Source of the DNA: Hyaloscypha bicolor E
Taxonomy: Eukaryota; Ascomycota; Leotiomycetes; Helotiales; Hyaloscyphaceae
DNA: 64,000 nt
Direction of reading: 5' to 3'
NCBI RefSeq assembly: GCF_002865645.1
Contig: NW_020194589.1
Span: 3,137,750 to 3,201,749, forward strand
In this document: positions 48,223-57,200 of the stretch, piece by piece
Layout: each line of letters opens with the position of its first letter
Position numbering within the stretch: position 1 is the stretch's first letter
Notes under the pieces: model-generated
Told to the model about the DNA's origin: nothing
Database searches by the model: none
What the model saw: the letters and a program-made list of their open reading frames with translations, nothing else
Program-made: the position numbers and the translations under genes

Positions 48223-49256
48223 ATGCATTCCCAGTTCCTCGTCGCTTTTGCTTTGTTCGGCGGTTTCAATGCCCTTCCGCTTAACATCAACCTCGGAGCA
48301 TACTCGCCAGCCCTGGTAGTCGGTGATGGCGAAATTTCATTTGGAGGTAAACAAGATGTCTCAAACCTGATGAACGCCCTGGAAGGAGCAGCGGTATCAG
48401 GAGCGGCAGCAGCAGCCGCACCAGCAGCCGCCGCTCAACCCGCTGCTGCTGTCGTTCCAGCTCAAGGTCAGGATGCAACCCAGATCACCTCCCTCCAAGG
48501 CATGGGCAAAGAAATTGCTCCCCGTGTCGTCAAGCTGGTCCCTAACCCAGCATCAGTGAAGAGGGATATCGCTGGTTTCAACGCAGCACTGAACTACGCC
48601 ACTGGTGCCTTGAAGACGAGCCCTGAGGTCCAACTCGGTACTGGCGAAGGTGGATCTGGAGTTGGTATCACGCAAAAGCCTGGTATGTGAATTCGCCGAG
48701 CAGGGACCTTCCTCTCTAAGCCGCCCCACGAGTCATTCCTACTCTGCAGACATGCCGCTAAAGGAGATGACTCGCGAGATATTTTCCCAACCGCAGAATT
48801 TCTTAAGCATTTCTAACTCCGAGATCATCTAGGTACCGCAGCCGCCCCCCTTACATCCGCCAGACCAGCTGCCAAGGCGCGGGAGGTTCTCGAGCGGGAC
48901 GCCGACAAGTTGATCACCAGCAACCTTGTAGCAAGAGACCAAGCCATGGCTAAAGAGGCTATTGCTCGGGATGAGCTTTCCCCAAAGATGAAGACCACGG
49001 TTACGACGATGTTTGTGCGAGGTGGGCCGGCTCCCGTTGGTAAGTACGTCTTCCACGCTCGATTGATAAGAACCATCAGCTGACAGTAGTTACAGCACGA
49101 AGTGAAGACGGCACTCCCCTCGAGAAGCGTGAGACGACTAGCACTGAGAAGCGCGCACCAAGCCCGGGCATCGATGGTGTTAACCTGAACATGGCAGAAG
49201 GACAGGTGGCTGAGCTCACGTTCGTCGAGACGAGAGCAATTAACGATGATGAATGA
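48223..49256 (+). CDS. Secreted Ala-rich protein with dibasic (Kex2-type) sites
   Basis: Not assignable to a known family. Exons: 48223-48682, 48833-49039, 49087-49256; introns 150 and 47 bp (GTATGT...CTAG and GTAAGT...CAG); 278 aa. The Met at 48223 gives a clear signal peptide (MHSQFLVAFALFGGFNALP). The next part is followed by a poly-Ala segment with Pro (about 58-78), then KR at 113-114 before DIAGFNAAL. Further Lys-Arg sites (LEKR, TEKR) occur in the last exon in the short sequence LEKRETTSTEKRAPSPG. Such sites are cut by Kex2 in the late Golgi, so a processed secreted product is possible. Low cysteine content argues against a classical Cys-rich effector. Function unknown. Confidence 0.75.
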
Positions 49257-49983
49257 GTGGTTGGATGAAATGAAATTGTTGGTGGCTTGTAAGTTAGACA
49301 GAGATGAGAGTTTGCAGTGTAGCTCATTGAAGCCTTTATTCTATTATTTTTTGGGGTGTAGGAGGATCTTTCTTGTCCAGATAGATCCCCGAGGGAGACT
49401 TTTTATAAAAATACATACAAATGCCCTCAAGTTGTCGCTGCCTTTTCCCTCTCGCTCTCGACACATAGACGTTGAGGATGTGGTGGCGATTAGAACGATG
49501 TTTCCGTTTGAGTGAAGACTTGGCGAAACAAAAATAAGTCGGCATTGTGAGGCTGGGCTTTCCAAGCTTTACGCGAATACGCCCATCACGCAAAGTTCTC
49601 CACTTTTCTGGCTAACCATTGAAGCACGGAGCTTAATGCCAACACTGTCTAGAACTCTCTCCTACACTTTTGAAATGCCAAGTTTGGCAGGGTTTTCGCC
49701 ACTTGGCTCCTACACTCCTCGACCTCCAACTACCGATATCTCTTTCTCATCACAATGTTACTTAGTGATTGCTTCAGATTTGCACTCATACATTTACAGA
49801 CATCAGTCTCAAGCTTCTCCGTCTCCCCAAACTATGGCACCGCCTTATAGCCAAACCCTCAATGAGGTCGGAAGTAGTTTTTGATTGTGTCTACGTAGGA
49901 AATCTTATTTTTTCTTCTCCTCGGAAGTCGATTTTAGCCCTTTCCGCTACCACGTTCCTCCGTATTCCCTTTCCTGGCACTTC
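49257..49983. other. Intergenic region, no supported gene
   Basis: Convergent 3' flanks of the secreted protein gene and the class II aldolase gene. ORFs present have no supporting features. Confidence 0.5.
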
Positions 49984-50871
49984 CTACCTATCGTGGGACC
50001 TAGTATGCTCATACATCCTACATGTCTCGACCTGCTCAACCCACAGCCCCCAGGGTCGGTCCTGGCTCGCATCGTTCATTTTCAAACTGCCTGCCACTTG
50101 CTCCTCATTTAAAAAACGCAACTCCCCCTCAACACTAACCCCTGCTCCTATTGCTGCGTTTCGTAGGGTGATGGCGTTGGTTTGGACGGAGGCGTTGACA
50201 TGTGTGTATACGGCCCTGTAGACCGCTTGCTTGATGCTTGTACCAAGGGCGGTGAAGCCGTGATTGGCCATCAACACCACGTTGTGGTTCGGAGTTGAGG
50301 ATGCTGAGGCGGAGGTGGAAAACGTCGATGCTAGGCTTGCCCCAAATTTCTGGGAGTTAACGAGCATGTCCTGCTGATCATCTTCAGAGTACAAAGGCAC
50401 GATATCGTAGATCGGGACATGAGTCCCCAGAAATCCCGCAATGTGAAAAGTAGGCTTCATGGCTACTCCACTCATCGTGTATGGTAGCACAGCTTCAGAG
50501 TGGCTGTGGATCACACTGTTGACCTCAGGAAAGCATTTATAGATCTCGCTGTGGATGAAACGCTCCTGATACCCTTTTTTGGAGCTCGGATCAACTGGAG
50601 AGCTGTCTGAGATGTTATATTCGATTAGGTCGGACTGAGAGGAGACGAGAGCCGGGGCTCGGTCCCCGGACATGATGAAGACATCGTGTTTTTCGGGGTG
50701 CCTCAGCGAAATGTGACCGTAAGCGTCGAGGACTTTGTTGTAGTGGAGGATGCTGCCCAACAGATCAGCATTGCAAAATCCAGAAAATACTGAGGCAGTT
50801 GAGAGCTTCGGGGCTGTTTTGCTCACGAGACGGGCCAGAGCTCTCGATTTTCCCTCCACAGCTTTGAACAT
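49984..50871 (-). CDS. Class II aldolase/adducin domain protein
   Basis: Intron-less 295-aa protein with a class II aldolase fold, the family of fuculose/rhamnulose-phosphate aldolases and L-ribulose-5-P 4-epimerase. Visible metal and active-site elements: Glu109 in RFIHSEIY, His122/His124 in IHSHSE, and His204 in ANHG, which together make the expected zinc site, so catalytic activity is plausible. Landmarks GHISLRHPE (52-60) and FIMSGDRAPALV (65-76) fit the substrate-phosphate region. The C-terminus (QDRPWGLWVEQVE) matches fungal members. Substrate is not predictable from sequence. An N-terminal basic stretch could be a weak mitochondrial signal but this is uncertain. Confidence 0.9.
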   Translation of the reverse strand: MFKAVEGKSRALARLVSKTAPKLSTASVFSGFCNADLLGSILHYNKVLDAYGHISLRHPEKHDVFIMSGDRAPALVSSQSDLIEYNISDSSPVDPSSKKGYQERFIHSEIYKCFPEVNSVIHSHSEAVLPYTMSGVAMKPTFHIAGFLGTHVPIYDIVPLYSEDDQQDMLVNSQKFGASLASTFSTSASASSTPNHNVVLMANHGFTALGTSIKQAVYRAVYTHVNASVQTNAITLRNAAIGAGVSVEGELRFLNEEQVAGSLKMNDASQDRPWGLWVEQVETCRMYEHTRSHDR

Positions 50872-52035
50872 TTAGGAGCCAGGGCCTTCAATTGTTTCTC
50901 TATGATTCTGGTTGTTCAGAAGCGAAGAGAGCGAAGGGGTCATCGCGGCTCTTGAAACAGCCCCCGAGGTTCCACATAATAAAACAGCAAATAAGTATAG
51001 AAATAAGACATACTGGTTTGCGGTTATGAGAGCATCGAGCTAGAAAACCTTGGTTCAGAAATGTATAATCTGTTAAATAGAGGTGTTTGTTTGGTGTCTT
51101 TAAGCTCAGACTTCTGGACACCATGATGCGATGCGGGAAAAGCTTACATCTTCGGTATTCAGCTTGGGACTTGGCAATGAAGACATCCCTACCAAATATA
51201 AAGCTGAACAAAAATATACGGAAACACCAATAAGAAGATAATGACGGATAAAGTTCATCTGATCGGGACGTGTGTTGTCCGCAGTTCCGGCGAGCGCCGT
51301 TTTTGACGTCAGGCGAGGCCCGACAAACGTTCTTTCCACTCCTCCTCCATCAACTCTCCTTAACACCACACAACACTCTTGCGATGCATCCTTCGGACCT
51401 CGTCGAACACGGAAAGCTATCAAATGCTCCACGGTCTCGCATTATAGGAGGACATACCGTAATGCGCAGATCTCAACAGCCGCTGCACTTAGCTTCTGCA
51501 ATGTAGTGCAAAAAGTGACAACATCCTCTGAGAGACTCGAAGAAGAAGGTGGCTTCTACCTCGGCCAACCTCTTTCCAGAAGGACGGGAGCGTGGCCGCA
51601 TTTTATGCAGACCCATCTGCATGACATCGGATTGGAGAAAGCTGTCCTCGAGAGAACCGGCTGTTCCTGATGCCAGATTGCGGGTGTTGATGAATCAGAG
51701 GGTCTCATTCGACTGCCGATCAGGGACAAGGATTAAGCATCCCTTCTAGCTCGCTCAAGAATCGGAGCGCCTGCACCTTAATTCTATCATCAGCCTATGG
51801 GGAGGTTAAAGGCGCTGGCGCTGGAAGCTATCGCCGCTATCTGTCATGGCCTTCTCCTTTTGAAATGTTCTCCGCCAACGAAGTCATGCACGCTTCCTAG
51901 CAGCGGCTTGCCCAAGTCAGTACCTTGGACGATCGTAGGTCTTGGGATATAAAATCAAGGCCATGCCATAGGTATAGAATCTCTTGATCTTGTTCTGCGC
52001 AGAGAATCAATTGTTTTTGACTTTAATCTTTCATC
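50872..52035. other. Intergenic region, no supported gene
   Basis: 1.16 kb of non-coding DNA between divergent genes. ORFs at 51,270-51,749 overlap in several frames and show no domain. It holds the promoters of the aldolase-like gene and RNase T2. Confidence 0.5.
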
Positions 52036-53554
52036 ATGGCCGGTTTCTCTTCTCAAGTCGTGGCAGCCTTCCTCCTAGCCTTGCCAGTTGTCCTTGCGGG
52101 GTCACCAAAGACATGTTCAAACCCTCAAACGAGTTGTAAGAACACCACCGCAGTATCTGACCTCTGCTGTTTCAATGCCCCAGGAGGACAATTGGTTCAG
52201 ACTCAATTCTGGGACACATCTCCTTCAACTGGGCCGTCGAACTCCTGGACTATTCACGGCCTTTGGCCTGATCATTGTGACGGGACCTATGACTCGAATT
52301 GTGATGCTAGCAGAGCTTACACAAATATCACGGCAATTCTTCAGTCATATGGAAAGACGGATTTACTTTCCTACATGGTAAGTACCAATTTCTCCGAGCA
52401 GTATTACCTTTTTAGCTTTTATGGCGAGCTGTTTACTCCCTTGATGTTATGTCTTACGAGTAGACTGCTCACAACTCACTATCTCATTTTTCAACTATAT
52501 CCATCAGAGGAAATACTAATCTGAGATTCTGAGGTTCAGAATACCTATTGGGTAGATATCAATGGCGATGATGAGTCTTTCTGGGAACACGAGTGGGCTA
52601 AACACGGAACTTGCATCTCAACGCTTAAGCCTTCTTGCTACACCGGCTACACAGCACAGGAAGAGGTTCCTGATTTCTTCCAGAAGACAGTTGATCTTTT
52701 TAAGACTCTTGACAGCTATACAGTAAGCCTCCCCGCCTCTGACAAATACATCTTTCTCATACCCTTGTTAGGCACTTGCAAACGCAGGCATCGTCCCCTC
52801 CAGCTCAGCGACATACACTTCTACTCAAATCAAAGCAGCACTGAAAAGTGCATACGGCTTCGATATAACCATCCAATGCGCATCTGGTGCGTTAGACGAG
52901 ATCTTGTATTCCTATGACGTCCAAGGCTCTGTGCAAACCGGCCTTTTCGTCAAGGCTGCACCAGTAGGACAAAGTTCCAGCTGTTCATCCACAGGAATTA
53001 AGTATCTTCCAAAATCTGGAACCCCGGTCTCAACTTCCACCGTCAAGACAACCATGACTACAAGTACAACTAGCGCCAGTTCGAGTTCCACGGGAGGCAG
53101 CGGGATATTCTCTGGATCGGGATACCTGAATGCGTTCACGAGTGGAAGCCAAACTGGATGCCTGATCAGTGCTGGGACTTGGTACACCAGTGGAACATGT
53201 GCAACATATACTGCCACAGCTTCAGGTGAGAAATGATCATCTCTAGTTGTACTGAAGCTAACGTAATCGTGATAAAGGTTCCGGATTCACCTTGACATCA
53301 TCGAAAGGATCATGCGGAATCTCAAGCTCAACCTTCACTTGCGGATCCGGCGTGACTGCTACCGTCTTCACGGTAAGAACTCCCCCCCTTTTATGTGATC
53401 TGTACTGATTAGTATATAGGCTAGCGGAGGATATCTATCCTATGGCGGCAGTACGACATTTTACGCTGCTGCAGTGCCAAGTGGCTCGACGCAGCAGACT
53501 CTCTACACAACCTCCCACAGCGTAAGTGTTAGCTTTCAGTGGCAGGCCCTGTAA
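52036..53554 (+). CDS. Secreted ribonuclease T2 with C-terminal domain (RNY1-like)
   Basis: Endoribonuclease of the T2 family, 402 aa. Exons: 52036-52377, 52540-52722, 52772-53225, 53278-53372, 53420-53554; introns GT-AG (162, 49, 52, 47 bp). Signal peptide MAGFSSQVVAAFLLALPVVLAG. Active-site motif CAS I is WTIHGLWPD (His74) and CAS II is FWEHEWAKHGTC (His131, Glu132, Lys135, His136). CAS I lies in exon 1 and CAS II in exon 2. Paired cysteines are typical of the family. A Ser/Thr-rich linker (about 270-295) leads to a C-terminal domain of roughly 110 residues containing GYLNAFTSGSQTGCLISAG, as found in fungal RNY1-type enzymes. Expected location is secreted or vacuolar, with a role in RNA scavenging or stress-related RNA turnover. 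The last exon could be extended by one more intron at 53521, but the in-frame end QWQAL fits the family. Confidence 0.93.
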
Positions 53555-54112
53555 GCAGCCGAGGACTTTTTTGTTAAGACGTATCTGGTTTCAATTTGAT
53601 CTTTCATGACTTTGATATCTATATAAGCAAGGGATTAAACCATTCTTGAATTTTTTATTTTTTTTTGGCACGAGGACTCTCATCACGTGATCCAAATCTT
53701 CCCATGCATGTACCCTCCATGTCTCTGTGCTTGCAAGTGCGGGAGCAAACCAAAGATTTAGGTTTACTAGGCCATGATCTCATCAAACAATGTGAATGAC
53801 AGGATTTGTGTTCTGGTCCCGATTCGTGTCTGGACTACACCTTTCCACAGCTATTATCCCAAGATTCGGAACTGCTAAGTTCTTCCAAGCCAGACAACAA
53901 AATCCGGTAAACTAAAGGGCATTAAAATGCTTCATAACTGGACTGAAAAGCTTGCGGTTTAAGTTTAAGAAGTTGCCACCTTGATCTTTTTTCCTTCACG
54001 ATTTTCCAACACCACCCGAGTCTCAAATAACCACAATCAGCTCTCTTTGAAAATATAGAGCATCTACCCAAGCAAGAAATCATTGTAACTTACTCAAGAA
54101 AGCAAAACTCAC
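53555..54112. other. Intergenic region, no supported gene
   Basis: 558 bp, moderately AT-rich, no ORF or repeat of note. Confidence 0.5.
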
Positions 54113-54793
54113 ATGTCCCAACCCATCAGCTCAGACCCCATTTAAATCCCCATCCAAGACCCCCTGGAAGTTGCCTGTGCAATTGGGTACGCAGTCCTAG
54201 TACTGGGCTTTTGCTTCTCTTTGCTAAGGATTATGTGGATCGATTTCAAGGAGAGAAGGGATGAGACTAATAAAGAGTGGATGGTGATTGGGCAGAGACG
54301 GATTGTGTGGGAATTGGGGAGGATGGGGAAGGAGAGGGTTTGTGGGGAGGAGAGGTGGGATGTTGGGATTCAGGAGGAGGACGAGGACGAGGACGAGGAG
54401 GTGGACTTCGATTAGGATACCGGTACTCCTTTTAATACGCCTCCGGAAAGTCCTTCGGATACTCGTTCGGAAAGCCATCGGAGGTTCACCTACGATTCTT
54501 GGCATTCGTCTGACGAATCTTTGGATGAAGAATTGCGCTTTTGGAGACACCGACAGAGGGGACAGTTTCCCATGCTGAGTTTCCTGGGATTCGCTGAGGT
54601 TAGTCGATCTGTGGGCGAAGCGCGGGTGGAGACTGAGTCACAGCAGCATCAGATCCATGCTGGTAGGGCAGTTCGGTCACGGGAGAGGAGAGATGAGGGG
54701 CACGCGACTGCAATCAATAATGGTTGCTACACTAAATCTGAGCATGAGGAAGGTGGCCCTGCTATTTCTTTCCACGCTTCCAGGTCAAATTAG
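54113..54793 (+). pseudogene. Decayed small membrane protein gene (two in-frame stops)
   Basis: One frame from the ATG at 54113 to the stop at 54791-54793 reads as a coherent protein interrupted only by TAA (54143-54145) and TAG (54413-54415). It has a short N-terminus, one membrane segment (VACAIGYAVLVLGFCFSLL), a basic region, an acidic EDEDEDEE run, and a Ser/Arg-rich segment containing PPESPSD and YDSWHSSDESLDEEL. Both stops are one C-to-T change from CAA or CAG, the RIP pattern. No family is recognised. It is either a relic gene or, less likely, split by unusual splicing. Confidence 0.55.
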
Positions 54794-54976
54794 CTATATG
54801 GCGTTAGTAGTTCTTATTTGGACCCCCAAATTTTTGAATGGGAGTTCTGTTTTCAACTGGCTTTCGTAGAATGTCAAGATTGATCGGGCCATCTCAGAAA
54901 TATATATTCTCGATCCTCGACCACAATTAACTTCATTTCAAACCTCAAAGCTTCCTACAATTGATTCACGTCCAGC

Positions 54977-55354
54977 ATGGCTTCTCTAAGCCAAAACGTC
55001 TCATCTCCACGTGACTCGCAGGCCTCGAATATGGATCCCGATTTCATCACAATAACGGTCTCGGAACACCGCCTCGGCTATTTCTTACTCTGGAAGTATG
55101 GAGAATCTTATAGACAGGGCTTGCGAGATGGAGAAAAGCGTGGGTGGAAGAGAACTTTGAAGAAGTTGGGGGAATAAGGCGAGAAATCCTTCTAAGAGAG
55201 AGTTGAGAGACTCTATGAGGTGGAGGGAGTGGAGGTTATGAATAAATCGCAGAATAGAGAAGCTGAGGAAGATCAGTTTATCTTGAAGTCACTTCATCAA
55301 AGTATTGATAAGCTTTGTGATAGAATCACGGAAGTGGAGAAAGAACTAGGATGA
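54977..55354 (+). pseudogene. Decayed small coiled-coil protein gene (two in-frame stops)
   Basis: The frame from ATG 54977 to TGA 55352-55354 (125 codons) is broken only by TAA at 55175-55177 and 55193-55195. The first half contains HRLGYFLLWKYGESYRQGL. The second is a charged heptad-like helix (RVERLYEVEG, HQSIDKLCDRITEVEKEL). Both stops fit CAA-to-TAA. It lies 180 bp after the previous relic in the same orientation. No family recognised. Confidence 0.5.
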
Positions 55355-55861
55355 TGAGGGAGAGCGCCAAGGGGTGTGATGTTGATAATGAACAGCCACA
55401 GGTCTCCCTGTGGAATCCAGATTAGTTGTCAGGGCAGTGTGGATGAACTTGACTCTAGTGAACAGGATGGCTGTTACTAGAGAGGCATTCAAGACGCATA
55501 GAAGAATGGTGTTTTGTAGAAGACTGGCTTTCAATATTCCATAGACAAAGAAACAAGAACGAATATCGCTATGCTTCTGGTGCTAATTCTGAGAATTTCC
55601 AGAACATTGTGATAACTACCAAGGAAATACCACCCTGATCAAGCTCCAGGACAACACACACTGTTATGGTTTGAATGTCGTTTGCTAACAAGGCACAATG
55701 AAAAGCAAGGGAAGATCCTTGTCCCTCTGCTAGAAATGTGAATGTGAATATCAAGACTTCCTACAACCCCTGTCATCGCCCCACTGCTCGGGCTTGAACC
55801 GACCCTGGCACCAGTCGTATGTATCCAATTAACGGCTTTTTCGTTAAAATAGAACTTCTGA
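55355..55861. other. Non-coding spacer before tRNA gene
   Basis: 507 bp. A 62-codon minus-strand ORF (55,346-55,534) begins with a hydrophobic segment but overlaps the relic and lacks other support. Confidence 0.45.
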
Positions 55862-56026
55862 GGTCGGATAGCTCAATTGGCAGAGCGACTCCTTGAAATG
55901 CAGAACTTATAGCCCAGTCAGGAGGTCGCTGCCCCTGACGTCCTAGGTAGCCCCGAAGACATTTTGGGGGTTATAAGGGAAGTAACTGGTAGGAGGAGGT
56001 TGCAGGTTCGATCCCTGCTTTGGCCA
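55862..56026 (+). tRNA. tRNA with 92-nt intron, probably tRNA-Phe(GAA)
   Basis: Acceptor stem GGTCGGA (55862-55868) pairs with TTTGGCC (56019-56025, with G-T pairs). D arm GCTC-AATTGGCA-GAGC, which contains box A. Anticodon stem ACTCC, loop TT-GAA-A at 55893-55898. T arm GCAGG-TTCGATC-CCTGC (56002-56018), which contains box B. Discriminator A at 56026. The intron after position 37 spans 55899-55990 and can fold into three helices: 55906-55915 with 55968-55977, 55917-55922 with 55934-55939, and 55951-55954 with 55966-55969. The closing anticodon-stem pair A27-G43 is a mismatch, so the identity is less sure than the tRNA call itself. A run of eight T follows as the pol III terminator. Confidence 0.8.
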
Positions 56027-56042
56027 ACATTATAACAAACAC

Positions 56043-56050
56043 TTTTTTTT
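56043..56050 (+). terminator. RNA polymerase III T-run terminator
   Basis: Eight consecutive T, 17 nt after the tRNA 3' end. Confidence 0.75.
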
Positions 56051-56659
56051 GCCTTTTTGGTGGTGTGGCTAGTAGAAAAGGTGAACTTTTCGCAACCCTT
56101 TTTTACTTGCTAGAGTTAAGCGAAAGCGTTGCAGGAATAAGGAGGCTCTGAATGAGCTCTTTGTTCATCTAATGACCTCAGTCGGTTCTGTAGCATGGAT
56201 TTGCTGACACTCAGAAAGTTCAACTTTTATGAAAGAGAAAAACAACAGACACTGATTTGCAGGGATTGAAATGAGAATTCGTTGTAGGCTTAAAGAACAA
56301 GACAAGAACGAGAATAGAAGCATTCATTGACTCAAATTGAAGTATCTCAACGCTCCTTGGCAAAAGCTTGGTCCAAGATGACAACAGGAATCCGTGCAGG
56401 ATTTGATACTCAATCATTCGTGCAATATTGTATGAACAGTGGACGAAATCTCAATAGGATCTTTTTCGACTTTCTCTACCATTCCAAACTGTAGAAGATC
56501 TGCAAATTCCCCCTTCCCAGCTACTCCACCCTTGCTGTCGTACTCTATGCTACATTCCCCAACGCCGTGTCTGTTGTACAATTTCCCAACCGGGCTACCA
56601 AATGTCAATTGAAGCCATGTCAACGCAAAGCAGAAGAAAATACCATCTGGACTCATGTT
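56051..56659. other. Non-coding region between tRNA and mL41
   Basis: No supported gene. The 80-codon ORF at 56,414-56,656 lies directly downstream of mL41 and is most likely its 3' flank. Confidence 0.5.
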
Positions 56660-57027
56660 CTAATCATTTCCATTCTCCGCCTTCCATCGCGCAAGGTATG
56701 CCTCTCCACTTAAAGCCCCCTTTGGATCTCCCTCAAATCGTCCTTTAATCGGTTTCATTTTCCTCGTAACGAAGGGTGTAAGCTATCAACCACCCATCAG
56801 CATCACCTTGGATTCTAGTTCTGCCACTGATAGCGTACCTTAAAATCCTTCAAGTCCTTCGGCACAACATATGTTCTGACCTTCTCCCACTCGATAATGT
56901 AGCCTCCGTGCTGTGTATGTCGACCCGTCGATCCCGTGCCTGTTCCCTTATAGTATCCCTTATTCGTCTGCTTCGTGCTCAGAGCATGCCGCGATATCCT
57001 CTTCAAGAGAGGCGACGTAGCCTTCAT
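56660..57027 (-). CDS. MRPL27: Mitochondrial large-subunit ribosomal protein mL41 (L27-type)
   Basis: Component of the mitochondrial 54S subunit, 103 aa. Exon 1 is 57027-56839 and exon 2 is 56782-56660. The 56-bp intron (GTACGC...GATAG) joins in phase 0 inside DLKDFK-LTPFV. The conserved fungal mL41 core is KGYYKGTGTGSTGRHTQHGG followed by YIIEWEKVRTYVVP. The second exon continues VTRKMKPIKGRFEGDPKGA. The short N-terminus, MKATSPLLKRISRHAL, is basic and suits mitochondrial import. It is transcribed divergently from UTP14 with 173 bp between start codons. Confidence 0.93.
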
Positions 57028-57200
57028 TGTTGCTGTTCAATGAGGATGCTTGAATTAGGGAAGTCTCTCGAAGTCGAATTAAGAACACCAAATGGCACTA
57101 GCGGCCGCACATCCAAAAAGTTTATCGACCCAAAATTTTCGATAAGAAAATCATAACGAAATTCGCAGTCCACCTCCAGACACATTGGGAAGTTGAAAAC
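57028..57200. promoter_or_regulatory. Shared divergent promoter of mL41 and UTP14
   Basis: 173 bp between the two ATGs. It must contain both core promoters and 5' UTRs. Both neighbours serve ribosome production, one mitochondrial and one nucleolar. No specific binding site was identified with confidence. Confidence 0.7.

Noticed and set aside
55346..55534. 62-codon minus ORF with hydrophobic N-terminus
   Set aside because: Overlaps the coiled-coil relic and has no other sign of a gene.
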